Source: Cynocephalus volans
Taxonomy: Eukaryota > Chordata > Mammalia > Dermoptera > Cynocephalidae
DNA length: 64,000 nucleotides
NCBI RefSeq assembly: GCF_027409185.1
Contig: NC_084463.1
Span: 47,796,907-47,860,906, forward strand
Direction: 5' to 3'
Shown here: in pieces, positions 1 to 10,990 of the stretch
How positions within the stretch are numbered: the stretch's first letter is position 1
Layout of the letters: each line of letters opens with the position of its first letter
Translations under genes and position numbers: made by a program
Notes under the pieces: model-generated
Told to the model about the DNA's origin: nothing
Seen by the model: only the letters and a program-made list of their open reading frames with translations
Database searches by the model: none

Positions 1-1145
1 CATAAGGAATAGCCACCAACTTAATGATTTGAAACAGTACACACTATCTCAAGTTTCTGTGGGTAAGAGGTCAAGTTTCTATAGGTAAGAGGTGGGTGAC
101 CTCCACCTATGCCCATTGGGTACAACTTTGTTGGCCGTGGTCATGCCCCTTGGACATCCCCCAGATGCTGATCATGAGATGCAGACCACAAATATTAGTA
201 TAAATACTGATTTGAAGAGAAATCATTTTGTGTATTGTACATAAAAAAAAAAAGTAACCAAAACAAAGCCGAAGTATGTATACATATTCCACAGGGAGTT
301 GACTGTAATGCAAAACATATTTCTAGAGATGGAGCAAAATCTATACTGATAAAACATTCTGTCTGTCAGGTTGGTGTAATATTTTTAGTGTCTGTGCACT
401 TTACAACTGAGACTTAACATATTTAAATTGAAAACTAGTCAACTTACAGAAGTGGACAAATTCATGATCATAGTTGGAGGTACAGTCAACTCTCTTCCAT
501 GGGTTCATAAAGGTTTAATAAATGGGGATAAGAAGGTGGTGAAACCAGATTAAAGTAATTAATGAACACATAAACCTCAGAGTCAACAGGCTAGTAGCAT
601 TCAATGCAGAATGCCCTAAATATTGACTTTCATTGATGTTTCCCATGAAGGCAAGAAAATATTGGCCAACAGCACAGCAAATATCCCACAGCCTTGGAGA
701 ACCTGAATTACAAGGTGGAGAACACATGGGAGGTCTTCAGAGCCCAGGCTCTGCTTGAAGTCCCAGGAGGAGAGTTGCAGGACCCATGCAGCCTGCAGAC
801 CTATCAATGTCCCCAGAACCTCTTTCCACTGAAGGAGCCTCCTGTAGTCCTTGGTGATCCCCTTACTACCCCCAGAGCCCCTGTGGAGACCTAGCTCCAA
901 AAACAGATAGGAGCTAGTGGAATGGAATGGGGTTCATGAGAGAAGGGGGTCTTGCTGGAGAGGGAGGTCCCTTTCCACCTGCCACTCTTCTGTCCCCAAA
1001 TCTCTGGTAACAGTGGGCATAGAGCACAGCACTGTCATTTCATTATCATTTTCCACTCTAATCTTTAATCTTTATTTTCTTCACCTCCTCCTCCTGATGG
1101 AGGATTAGGTTTCCTTCTTTTTCTAAGTTTGGTTTTTGTTGTGTG
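1..1145. other. Intergenic sequence, nothing identified
   Basis: Non-repetitive AT-moderate sequence. A GC-richer part at 700-900 has open frames on both strands with no recognisable product. Confidence 0.4.
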
Positions 1146-1252
1146 TTTTTTTTTTTTTTTTTATGGCTGGCTGGTATGGGGATCTGAGCCTTTAACCTTG
1201 GTGTTGTAACACCAAATCTCTAACCAACTGAGCTAAGTGGGTTGCCCTTTTT
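1146..1252 (-). mobile_element. tRNA-derived SINE (monomer)
   Basis: A T-run followed by 'ggctggctggtatggggatc', 'ccttggtgttgtaacacc' and 'ctctaaccaactgagctaag', the complement of a tRNA-Ile-like head. Confidence 0.75.
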
Positions 1253-1264
1253 ACTAGTTTTTAA

Positions 1265-2085
1265 GTTGAAAGGTTAACTCATTGATTTCAGATATTTCTT
1301 TTTTAAAAAAATCTATGTAGGTACATAAATACAGAGGTTTATGGCTATCAGTGTTCTTCTAAGTCCTTTTTTTAGTTTTGGCATATTGTGTTTTACTTTT
1401 CATTCATCTCAGTGTGTTTCTAATTTTTCTTGTGAGTTTTGCTATGACTCACTGGCTATTTGGGAGCATGTTGCTTGTTTTTTACATAATTGTGAACTCG
1501 TCAAATATCCTTCAGTTACTGATTTTTAATTTAAACGTATTGTGGTCAGAGAAAATATTTTGTATTATTTCAGTCTTTAAATTTGTTGCTCTTTTGTGGC
1601 TTAGCAAATGGTCTTTTCTGGAAAATGTTCCATGTGCACTGAACAGAATGTGTATTTTGTTGTTGGGTGGTGTGAGCTTAATAAATATCTGTTAAGTCAT
1701 GTCGTTTTAAAATGTCATCCAGATGTTGTTCTTGTCAGTCTTCTGCCTAGCTGTTCTATCCGTTCTTGAAGGTTGCAGTTGATGTCTCCAAATATTTATG
1801 TAGAACAGTTGACTTCTTTTTTAATTTTTCCTGTTTTCATTTAATGTTGGGCTTCTTTGTTATGTGCATGCATGTCTGTAATTGATATCTTCATGGCTTG
1901 TCCCTTTTCATTATAAAATGTCCCTTTTTATCCTCAGTAGCATTTTTTTCTTAACATTTATTTTGTCTCATGTTAGTATGGCCAGCCAGTGTAGCTGTCT
2001 TATGCTTGTTTTCATTGAATATCTTTTTCCATCTGTTAACTTTCAACCTTTTTGTATCTTTGAATTAAAAGTGTTTCTAGATAAG
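1265..2085 (-). mobile_element. Old LINE-1 ORF2 fragment (endonuclease region)
   Basis: On the complement this resembles the region downstream of the L1 endonuclease: reversed phrases include 'gtattgtggtcagagaaaat' and 'gttgatgtctccaaatattt'. Decayed, no frame. Borders are approximate. Confidence 0.7.
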
Positions 2086-2215
2086 TATTCAAGAGATGGA
2101 GAGATGGGTAGACAAGCAGTTGGGTGGATGGAGAGATAATGGATGAATAGAGAGGATAGAGAGGTGGTTGGCTGGATGCCTAAATGAGCAGGCAGATGAG
2201 TGAATAGACAGTGAT
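2085..2215 (+). repeat. Degenerate (GATG/GAGA)n tetranucleotide tract
   Basis: Purine-rich interrupted repeats such as 'gatggagagatgggtagaca' and 'gtgggtggatggagagataa'-like runs. Simple repeat, no coding. Confidence 0.6.
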
Positions 2216-2406
2216 GAGCTGGGTGGCAATGAATAAAATCACAGAATTAACACTGACTGAAGAAACTTAATTGATAATGCAGTAAATGAACTTTTATCAC
2301 ATGAGCAAGAGAGTGACCCTCAACACTACTGCCAGCTGTTGGGCCAAATGGGGAAGACACCCTTTGGCTTCTCATACTCTACCAGAATGAAGGGGCAGGG
2401 CAGAGT

Positions 2407-2478
2407 CAGGCTGGGCTGCAAGCTCATACCTCTGTACCTCACCCTCCACCTCCTGGCAGTGCTGCAGCAGGGTCCTCA
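2407..2478 (-). other. Isolated exon-like island, unidentified
   Basis: On the minus strand 'tcttgctgtccctgcag' precedes an open segment encoding ETLRTLLQHCQEVEGEVQR, followed by 'gtatgag'. It has acceptor, helical-looking coding sequence and donor in the right order, but no neighbouring exon was found. It may be a stranded exon of a decayed or distant gene, or chance. Confidence 0.25.
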
Positions 2479-2641
2479 GGGTCTCTGCAGGGACAGCAAG
2501 AGGGCCTTGTGAGAGCTCATCAAGCCTCAGCTTCAGGCAGGTGAGATAGGGCCACATCATGTTTGGTCTGTGGACACCTGATTGGACTTTGACACTTACT
2601 GTGATTCTAGTGGAACCACAGGAGAGATCATGTAAGGCAAG

Positions 2642-3033
2642 TGTATTAGTCTGTTTTTGTGTTGCTATAACAGCACATCTGAGACTGGGTAGTTTATATT
2701 TTTAAAAAGTTTATTTTGCTAATGATTCTAGGTCAGCTGCATCTGGTATGAACCTCAGGCTGCTTCTACTCATGGTGGGAAGTGGCATAGCATGCAGCAG
2801 GTGTAAACAGATCACCTGGTGAGAAGCAAGAGAGAGGGGGAGGAGAGGTGCCAGGGTCCTTTAAACAACCATCTCTTGCAGGAACTAATAGAGCAAGAAC
2901 TCACTCACCCTGAGGGCATGGATCTATTTATGAGGGATCTCCTCCCCATGACCCAAACAGCTTCCAACACTGCCACACTGGAGATCAGATTTCAACATAG
3001 ACTTTAGAGGGGAAACACATCCAAACTCTATTG
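2642..3033 (-). repeat. 3' LTR of a MaLR provirus (MST/THE1-like)
   Basis: Starts 'tgtattagtctgtttttgtg...acatctgagactggg' and ends near 'atccaaactctattg', the complement of MaLR LTRs. It pairs with a second copy at 4593-5010, about 1.5 kb away. Confidence 0.8.
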
Positions 3034-4592
3034 TTCCACCCCTTGTCCCCCAGAACTCATGTTCCTCTCAAATACATAACACAGTCATTCCATTCTAATA
3101 GTCTCAAAAGTCTTAGGTTGTTCCAGCACCAACTTCAAAGTGCAGTCTCATCTAAGACTGAAGGCAAACCTTCCAGTTGTGAACATGTAAAAATCAAAAA
3201 CAAATTTATCTACTTCCAAGATACAATGGTGGAACAGACATTGAGTACAAATTCCCATTCCAAAAGGGAGGAATAGGCCAGAAGAAAGAATAAACAGCCT
3301 TAACAACTCTGAAAGCCAGCAGGGCAGACATTAAACCTTAAAGCTCCAAAATAATCTCCTTTGAGTCCAAGTTCAGTGTCCTGGGCAAAGTGGGGGATTC
3401 AGGTCTCCAAAGCATTGGGCAGACCTGCCCTTGTGGCTTTGCCAGGAGGAGCCCACTGGGCAACACTGGTGCCTGTGGCTTTTCCAGGCTGGCATTGCAC
3501 ATTCCTAGTGGCCCTACAGTTGTTGGGTCCTGGAAGTGGTCCTGCCCCCTTGGCTCTACTTGACATTGCTCTAATGGGGGCTCTCTGTAGGGGCTCTGAC
3601 CCCACATTTCTGCTCTGCATTGCCCTAGTAGATGCTCTGTGTGGTAGCTCCACCCCTGCAGCAAGTCTCTGCCTAAACTCCCAGCCCTTTCCATACAACC
3701 TCTGATATCTGGGTGGAGGCTGCTGTACCTCCACGGCTGTTGCATTCCGCATACCTTCAGCCTTAAAACAACGTGGGCATCTCCAAGGTTTCCAATGTTC
3801 ATTCTCCAGAGCGGCAGCATGAACCACACATGGGCCCACTTTAAGCAAGGCTGCTGCAGCCAGAGTGATTGGGTTGCAGGGAGCAGCTTCCCAAGGCTGA
3901 GCAGGGCAGCAGAACCGAGGCCTGAACCTGTGATTGTAGGGGTGTCACTGGGAGACTTCTGAAATGCCTTTAGGGCCTTTCTCTCATTGTCTTCTCTATT
4001 AGCACCTGGTTGCCTAATAGCCATGCTCATGTCTTTAGCAGTCAGTCCTTCTGCACCCTTGGATTCTTCTGAAAATGCTCTCTTGTTCTCTACCAGATGG
4101 CCAGGCTGCAAATTTTCCAAATCCTTATGTTCTGCTTCTCTTTTAATTACAAATTCCAGCTTTATATCATGCCTTTCCTGCCATAACTGAGCATAGTTAA
4201 TTTCAAATAGCCATGCAGTTGTCTGAATGCTTTGCTCCTTAGTAATTTTTTCCACCAAATATGCTGGGTCCTAACTTTTAAGTCCCACCTTCCACAAAAC
4301 CCTAGGGCATGGAAAGAATGCAGCCAAGTTTCTTGCTATGATGTAGAAAGGGTAGTCTGTTGTCCAGTTCCAAATAAGTTCCTCATTTCTGTCTGAGATC
4401 TCATCATCGTGGCGTTTATTGTCCACATTTTTATCAGCATTCTGGTCACAACCATTCAAGCATCTCTAAGAAGTTCCAACCTTTCCCTTCTCTTTTTGCC
4501 TTCTTCTAAGTTCTCCAAACTCCTCCAACCTTTGCCCAGTTCCAAAGCTGCTTCCATATTTTCCAGTGTCTGTTTCCTTGGTACCAACTTTC
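3034..4592 (-). mobile_element. Internal region of the MaLR provirus
   Basis: Lies between the two LTRs. On the minus strand it begins right after the 5' LTR with 'gaaagttggtaccaag', the sort of start seen in MaLR internal sequences. It contains a 306-codon open frame on the minus strand (4258-3338) with no pol motif. MaLRs are non-autonomous relatives of ERVL, so no polymerase is expected. The long open frame is probably gag-like residue or chance; I do not call it a gene. Confidence 0.75.
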
Positions 4593-5010
4593 TGTAATAG
4601 TTCATATCTGTGTTGCTATAAAAGAACACCTGAGACTGTGTAATTTTTTTTTAAAGAGGCCTATTTGACTCACAGTTCTGGGACAGCTGCCATCTGCATC
4701 TGGCACAGGTCTCAGGCTTCCTCTACTCCTGGTGGAAAGTGGAAGGGCAGCCTGACAGTGCAAGCAGATCACATGGTGAGAGAAAGCAAGAGAAGAGGGG
4801 GGAGGTTCCAGGCTCTTAACAACCAGCTGTCATGGGAACTAAGAGAGCAAGAACTCACTAACACCCCCCCAATGGAGGGCATTAATCTATTCATGAAGGA
4901 TCCACCCCTCATAACCTAAACAGTTCCCAACACTGCCACATTGGAGATCAGATTTCCACATGAGCTTTGTGGGGACAAAGGTTTGGGGGACAAACATCCA
5001 AACTGTATAA
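4593..5010 (-). repeat. 5' LTR of the MaLR provirus
   Basis: 'tgtaatagttcatatctgtg...acctgagactgtg', then 'ctcctggtggaaagtggaag' and an end at 'catccaaactgtata'. It is a homologue of the LTR at 2642-3033 with modest divergence. Confidence 0.8.
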
Positions 5011-6011
5011 TGTTTGATCAGAATGTCTCCTGTTGCTATGGAGGTTACATGGGGGACATGTGGGGAAGGTGGGTCACACCAGAAGTTTGGGTCATGTGGG
5101 CACACCCAGATTGCAAGACAGGCCTCATTTTTCTGTTTTCTCCTCTTCATATCCAGGTGAGCCTCCTTGGTGTCCTCTTTTTCTATTTAGCCGAATCTCA
5201 TCCAAGGGACATTTTAAAATTTTTATTAATGTTTTAAAAAATTATTTCAGGGAAAGATGTGGGTCATAGTGTTGTCTTCACATATCCTTGGGCCCTCCTT
5301 CTGTTCTCTCTTATTTTACCAGCTTTGAAATTTTCTTTGGATTGACACCCTCACAAACACATTATGAAAATATTTACTACATTAGGTGAAATTATCTAAA
5401 TGGACTTCTAATGCCATATATAATCACATTTCTCAAATTACGAGTGTGTTTGAGAACTTTTACTTTTAGGCAACATTTGTTTCTGTTTCAAACAGTTTGT
5501 CCATTTTTGTCAATTTTGCTTTGTTGGATTATTGTTTAAAATACATTATTCTCTCATTGAATTAGTTGTAATTCATTATCTAGTCTCCAATTTATTTTGA
5601 CTTTTTTCTGTTTAATGTTTTTGAACACATAACACATTCAAGTGTATTATTCTTATTCTAAATGACTCTAAGTTTCTGACCTAAGTAACTTTGGAAAACA
5701 GTCTTTTGACTGGATATTGTGTGACTCGATAACTGTACACAGACACTGTGCTCTCGATGCTGACTTTTTATCTCACAAGGATATGGGTTAGGAATTGCAA
5801 AACTATATGGAAGTGAATAAATGTCAGATAATTAGCGCACAGTTTCTCACAGTAGGTAAAAAAAGTTAGAAATAATCTAAGGAAAATGCTAGAGTGAACC
5901 CTCTGGTGGTAGATTGGAGTTAGAAAGTATAGTGTGTATTTTAATCTGCCTGTCCAGATAGATAAATAAATAGATAGATATAGATATGTGTTTGTACCTG
6001 AATTTATATTC
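5011..6011. other. Intergenic sequence, nothing identified
   Basis: AT-rich unique-looking DNA between the MaLR provirus and the 6.0-kb SINE. Apart from the short (GATA)n tract listed separately, no repeat or frame is supported. Confidence 0.4.
5958..5990 (+). repeat. (GATA)n microsatellite
   Basis: 'agatagataaataaatagat' followed by 'agatatagatatg'. Short interrupted array just left of the 6.0-kb SINE. Confidence 0.7.
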
Positions 6012-6025
6012 ACATGTGCATTTTC

Positions 6026-6173
6026 TTTCTTTTTTTTTTTTTTTGTCTTTTTCGTGACCGGTACTCAGCCAGTGAGTGCACCGGCCAGTCCTATATAGGA
6101 TCCGAACCTGCGGCGGGAGCGTCGCCGTGCTCCCAGCGCCGCACTCTCCCCAGTGCACCATGGGCTCGGCCCG
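6026..6173 (-). mobile_element. tRNA-derived SINE with perfect target-site duplication
   Basis: On the minus strand: a tRNA-like head with A-box-like 'tggtgcactgggg' and B box 'ggttcggatcc', then a partial second unit ('tggccggtgcactcactggc') and an A-rich tail. It is flanked by the perfect 14-bp duplication 'acatgtgcattttc' (6012-6025 and 6174-6187). The composition fits colugo CYN/t-SINEs from memory. The clean duplication implies a fairly recent insertion. Confidence 0.85.
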
Positions 6174-6187
6174 ACATGTGCATTTTC

Positions 6188-7139
6188 AAACTTTGCTGAG
6201 AGGACCAAGAGGCAGTCACAGCCCAGTAGAAATGAAAACACCTAGCACCCAGATCTTGGTTTCTAAATGCCATCTTTTAATAAAAAGAACCATGGCTTTC
6301 TGGAGAAATGGCTAACACTAGAGCTGGAAATGGAAAATACAAGATGTGCCTAGAGCATCTTGCAGAGCCAAAAAGTAGTAAAGTGCTTTAAAATTACACA
6401 CACACAGAAACCAAGAATAGGGACATGTCAAAAGGAACCAACCTAATAAACCTCCCAATGTCCCAAGCTAGAATAACATGAGGAAAGAATAAATAATGAT
6501 AGCATTAGATTATAACTCAGAAAGTAAAATAAATATCCATTTGTCGATACTCATACCAAAAATGGTTAAATAAGAAAGGAATAGAGAAAGAAAGGAAGAA
6601 ACAAATTAAGGGAGGGAGAGAGACAGACAAATTTTCCTTACAGAAGAATTCCAAGTAGTAAATGTAGATGGATAATGCAAAAGATAAAATCACTACTAGA
6701 CATCCAGAGTAATAGGCAAGATTCACTGGTGAATGGAAAACTTGTGGGTGAAACTTTAAGGAGAAACAGCGTATTTGCAAAGTTTCAAAATATCTAGCTC
6801 CAAATATTTATTAATGCTTTTTATTCTCTTAATTTCTTTAAAAGCCTATGGCTGTTTAACTCAAACTTTATAAACACTGTATTTGGGGATTCAGAATGTG
6901 TAAATATGTAATTTATAACAGTAGCTGAAATGACAGGAGGTAAATGGAACTGTTGTGCAACAAGGCTTTTATATTTTACATTTATTAAAACAGTACAATA
7001 TTGACTCTAAGTAGATTCTGATATATTAAAAGATACATATTTTAATCCCTGGACCAACAACTATAAGTATGAAGAGATATCATTTAATGCTAATAAAAAT
7101 TAAATACAAAATGTGTTTAAAAACTTCCATAGTTTCTTT
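6188..7139. other. Intergenic AT-rich sequence, nothing identified
   Basis: Lies between the SINE and the ancient L1 3' end. It could be further decayed L1, but I see no diagnostic motif. Confidence 0.35.
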
Positions 7140-7925
7140 AGACATAATAGCTAAAAGCAGGAAATAATATCAAGTGCCCATGAGTAGAGAAATGGATGTA
7201 CAAGTTGTGGAGCATTCATAGAACAGAACACTGCTCAGCAATACAAAGGAACAACTGCTGAGGCACACACCTCGAGTGAATCTCAGACATGCTGAATGAG
7301 ACAGCACTCATACATGTTGTATGATTGCAGGGAAAATGAACCAATGGTGAAATGTACCATGGCAGCAAATTGCCTCTGGGGAAGGAAAACATTGCCTGGT
7401 GAGGAGAGCAAGAAAATTTTCTGATGATTAAAATATTATCGGATAAAAAGATGAAGTTTATATGGGTGTATTTATTTGTCAAAACTGTACACTTAAGATT
7501 TGTGCCTTGCCATTGATGTACATCTGAGCCCACAGGAGGAAAAAATAAATAAAACAAAACTAAAAAACGATAATGTGAGGGGGGGAAATTTGTTTCAGTA
7601 TAGATGGAGTGAAAATGGCACATGATTGGTAGTTGTTAAAATGAAAGAGAGAGAGAAAGAGAAAGAAAGAATGAATCACGTTGAACTTTCAGAAGGAGAG
7701 GACAAATCCAAGTTTACTAGAGGTGGGAGGGATGAGGGATACGGGGATGTTGGGGGGAGATAAAGTAAGTGGCATAAAGAATAATTACAAATATCTAATA
7801 TTTATTTGATCATCACATGTTGTACACAGGAGACTGTTGTTAACACCGTACCCCCAAATATGTATAATCAATTATGCTTCAATAAAAAAAGAAAACAAAA
7901 GGAAAATTAAAATTTCAAAAAAAAA
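7140..7925 (+). mobile_element. Ancient LINE-1 3' end(s), plus strand
   Basis: Two adjoining segments. 7140-7500 contains 'atggatgtacaagttgtgga...ctgctcagcaata' and 'tcaaaactgtacacttaaga', typical of ancient L1M 3' ends. 7660-7925 contains 'gactgttgttaacaccgtac' and a tail 'cttcaataaaaaaagaaaac'. Together probably one or two L1M relics. Confidence 0.65.
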
Positions 7926-9334
7926 AAATGCTGGGTGGCAGGTCCATAGTACTATTTCGTTTCTTTTGTATGTGATTAAAATGCTGTGTAAAAAGCGCTT
8001 CTATAAAATGAGTTCGATCTACATTGTTAGCTCTTAAGATCCTGGTTCCCTTTGGAGAGAAGCGTGGGAGAAAGTGATTGTCAAGAGGCATCAGTGAGGC
8101 TGGTTCTACTTCTTGCTTACACAAGTGTATTTGCTTTGTAATAATTCATTGAGCTTTACATGAAAGTGCATGTATTTTTATATGCATGTTATACATCAAT
8201 ACGAATTTTAATATTACATATTTGCACAAAAATTCTAACTCAGTGTCTCAAAATAACAGCAGTTTTGTTTTGTTTTAAAGTGTAACAAGTTCACTCATGG
8301 CATCATCAGATAAATATTAATATTCTGAGGTATTTATTCTTCTACTAACACTTCCATGATCCCCTAAGGTCAAGGTCAAATTGCAAGATAAGAAGTTTGC
8401 CTTTAATCTTTTCCCTCCAAATCCAAACTGTAGGACAAGGCAGTGGACAGTTGTTAGGACATGGTGTTCCTTCCTTCTGGGACCCTTCTTTTTCCATGGC
8501 TGTCTGATCTTTAGCAAAGGGAAATGGGCCCACACCAAGCAGCACGTGGGAATCAGTGGTCTATATTTGGTCACTGTCCGCCTGCAGCTTCCTACTGCCT
8601 CTCCAGGCACCAACTTGTTGCTTTGCCTCCCACAGATTTGTCGCCCATTTTCCCCTGGGTGATGGAGCCACTGAAGATTACTCAAAGCCCATCTCTTCTG
8701 AGCAGTGAGAAGCCCCAGAAAGGGGTTAATCTCCCAGAACCCTCAAGATAGAGGCATTCCTTCCATTTGGGAAATTAACCATGAATTGGGGTTCTCTTTC
8801 TGCATTTATTTTCCACCCCAGGAAGTTACAGGAAGAGAACACAGGTGGGGTTTTTGCTAAGTACAGTTTAAGAGAACACAGGTGGGGTTTTTGCTAAGTA
8901 CAGGTTAACAAGTTTAACAATAGAAGCTGGTAACATGCAGTTAAGTTGATCCACTAATAAAAGCTTGATTTTAGCAAGCATTCTCTTCTTACAGCAATTT
9001 CCCAGCATCTTTACATATCAATCAGTAGCCTGTCTTTCTTTGAGCCATCAACATTGCTGCTGTGTTACAATTCTTTATCTTACAACAGAGACTATATATC
9101 CTTGGGAAAATTTCCTGTCCTTTGCAAGGTCAATATTTGAAATTGTAAGGCTTTGGAAAACCAGGCCCTGTGAAGTACATTTGCTTTATGCATACTCTAC
9201 ACCAACTCTCCCACCCTTGGGCCTGAGGAGAGTTGTTGGTGGGGAGGGGTGTTCCCTTGCTTCTGACAGAGAAGGGGGATTCAGGCCCTTCACCTTCCTT
9301 ATGTCAAGGACATCAGAACCCTCAGCTGCATTTG
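7926..9334. other. Unassigned sequence, possibly an old LTR
   Basis: Contains the 37-bp tandem duplication. Sequence around 8760-9150 has an LTR-like feel (short direct motifs, 'ctaataaaagcttgatttta'), but no paired repeat was found. Confidence 0.3.
8833..8906 (+). repeat. Tandem duplication of a 37-bp unit
   Basis: Two head-to-tail copies (8833-8869, 8870-8906) of a unit containing 'agagaacacaggtggggttt'. The copies differ by only about one base, so the duplication is recent or conserved by conversion. Confidence 0.85.
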
Positions 9335-9645
9335 CAATGTGGCAGCCAAGGTCCATGTGTGGCCAATGAACACCTGGAATGTGGCTGGTCTGAATGAAGA
9401 TGTGCTGGATGCACAAAACAGAGTTTTGAAGATTTAGTACCAAAAAAAGGAAATACTTCATTAATAATTTTATATTGCTCATATTAAGATGAAAATTTTT
9501 TGGATATATTGAGTTAAGTAAATTATCACCATCAATTTTACCTGTTTCTTTTTATTTTTTTTGTGTGGCTACTAGAAAATTTAAAATTATACACGTGGCT
9601 CACATTTTATTTCTACTGGACGTCACTGCTTTAGAGGACTGTTTC
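9335..9645. mobile_element. hAT-Charlie-type DNA transposon relic
   Basis: 'acacctggaatgtggctggt' at the left, a long AT-rich centre, then 'gtgtggctactagaaaattt', 'cacgtggctcacattttatt' and 'tggacgtcactgc', in the order seen in MER1/MER5-like Charlie elements. The family name is from memory. Confidence 0.5.
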
Positions 9646-9960
9646 CCTTTTCAAAGCTTAGGCTGCCCCCACCCCTCATAACACCAGAGACCAGGAAGAT
9701 TATAAAACCTTAAAATGTTAAAATAATTGTCCTTATATTGTTGTCACTTGTGAATAACATATGCACATATATATACTCATGTACATACAGTTCATAAGTG
9801 AATATAACCCTATATACAAGGTTAAACACAAATGTCTCCTGTGGCAGGGTCAGTTCCCAGAGCAAGGAAGATACCCTGCCTGAAAAGAGCTGCAGCCTAG
9901 AACTTGTCATCCTGGCCTCATTCAGCAGTGTATCTGCTCCCATCTCCTGTCACTCAACTT

Positions 9961-10226
9961 GAGGGGACGGGACCTGGAGCTCTGTCCAGTCACCGGCACT
10001 GGGGTGGGAACTACAATCAGGCGCGCAGACGGGGAGGTGGGGCCGGCCTTCCACAATCTGGCACGATTTTTGTCTCTTGTTCCCGCCAAGCTTGGTGAGC
10101 CTTCACAGCTCCATGTCGTCTGCTATGGGAGGCCGGGGTGGCTCCACCACAGCCTCTGTAGCCGTCACCCACACACACTGGGAGATCTGCAGGGAGGTCC
10201 CAGGACACCCCGGAAGCTGGGAAATG
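9961..10226 (+). pseudogene. KRAB zinc-finger-type first exon with GC-rich promoter
   Basis: A CpG-bearing block ends with 'gggagatctgcagggaggtc', then 'ccccggaagctgggaaatg' directly followed by the donor 'gtgagtg'. First exons of many primate-type KRAB-ZNF genes (ZNF91/ZNF14-like group, from memory) end in just this way, with a short 5'UTR reading '...gggagatc...gaagcc..gaaATG' and the split after ATG. The start codon is at 10224-10226. No KRAB A or B exon was recognised in the next 3.5 kb. Finger-like sequence appears at 13.77 kb on the same strand, so I read this as the 5' end of a decayed gene. Confidence 0.55.
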
Positions 10227-10624
10227 GTGAGTGTGCAGGGCCGGGGTCCCGAGATGGGGTAGGTGGCTGTGTGCAACCGGCGGGAACCCGGTTGGTGTGG
10301 GACACGGGCTTCCATGCAGTCAGCTTGGGTATCTGCATCCCCGAGCCTGCCGCTGATGCATCTCAGCCCTTTATCCCCTCCAGATGCAGGGTGGATGCTG
10401 GGCAGTAGCTGGGACCCAAAGCGTGCTGTCCTTTCCAGTTTGGTGACTTCAGCATGGCGACTTCGGCAACCTGGAGCCCTCAATGTGCAGCTTCCCACCT
10501 GTAGCCTTGCGCCTCCCCAGATCAAGTGTGGATGGTGAGGGATCATTGGAAGAATCCTTACCCGGTGTGTGAGGTTCGTGTGTGGAAGTAGTTTCTTCTG
10601 GGGTTCTCAGTCACTTTTTTCTCC

Positions 10625-10990
10625 TGTTAAAAATTAAGCTGAGGCACCCTTAAAATGTTAAAAGGGTTTCTTTGAGCAAGAAGCAAATCACGTGAGAAGT
10701 CCCCAGTCATGATTTGTGGTTTGGGGTCCACTGGAAGGGCTTGAAGGAAAGACCTTTTATAAGGTACATGATGAAGCAAAGCAAATTAAATAATTGATTG
10801 GTTGCAGTTCTGTAGTCACCTTATTTGGACTATCCTGGTGGTAATTTCCTGGTTGTGTAATGAGAGGTTGACGGTTTGTGCTTGCTTAAGCCTAAATTTT
10901 ATTGCAGGAAATGCCTTTGAAGTAGATTTCATTTTTGTCAGGTAGGAACTCAGCACCCTGCAGCTACTTCAGCCAAATTTCCCCCTATTC
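10625..10990. repeat. Possible old LTR relic
   Basis: 'aattaagctgaggcaccctt', 'aaaatgttaaaagggtttct' and 'cagctacttcagccaaattt' recall an ERVL-like LTR consensus, but I could not name it. It lies directly after the KRAB-ZNF-type exon. Confidence 0.3.

Noticed and set aside
3338..4258. 306-codon frame as a host protein-coding gene
   Set aside because: It lies wholly inside the MaLR internal region, has no recognisable domain and no splice or poly-A signals of its own.
6026..6173. Functional tRNA gene
   Set aside because: It has A and B box motifs but is followed by a second partial unit, an A-rich tail and a target duplication, so it is a SINE.
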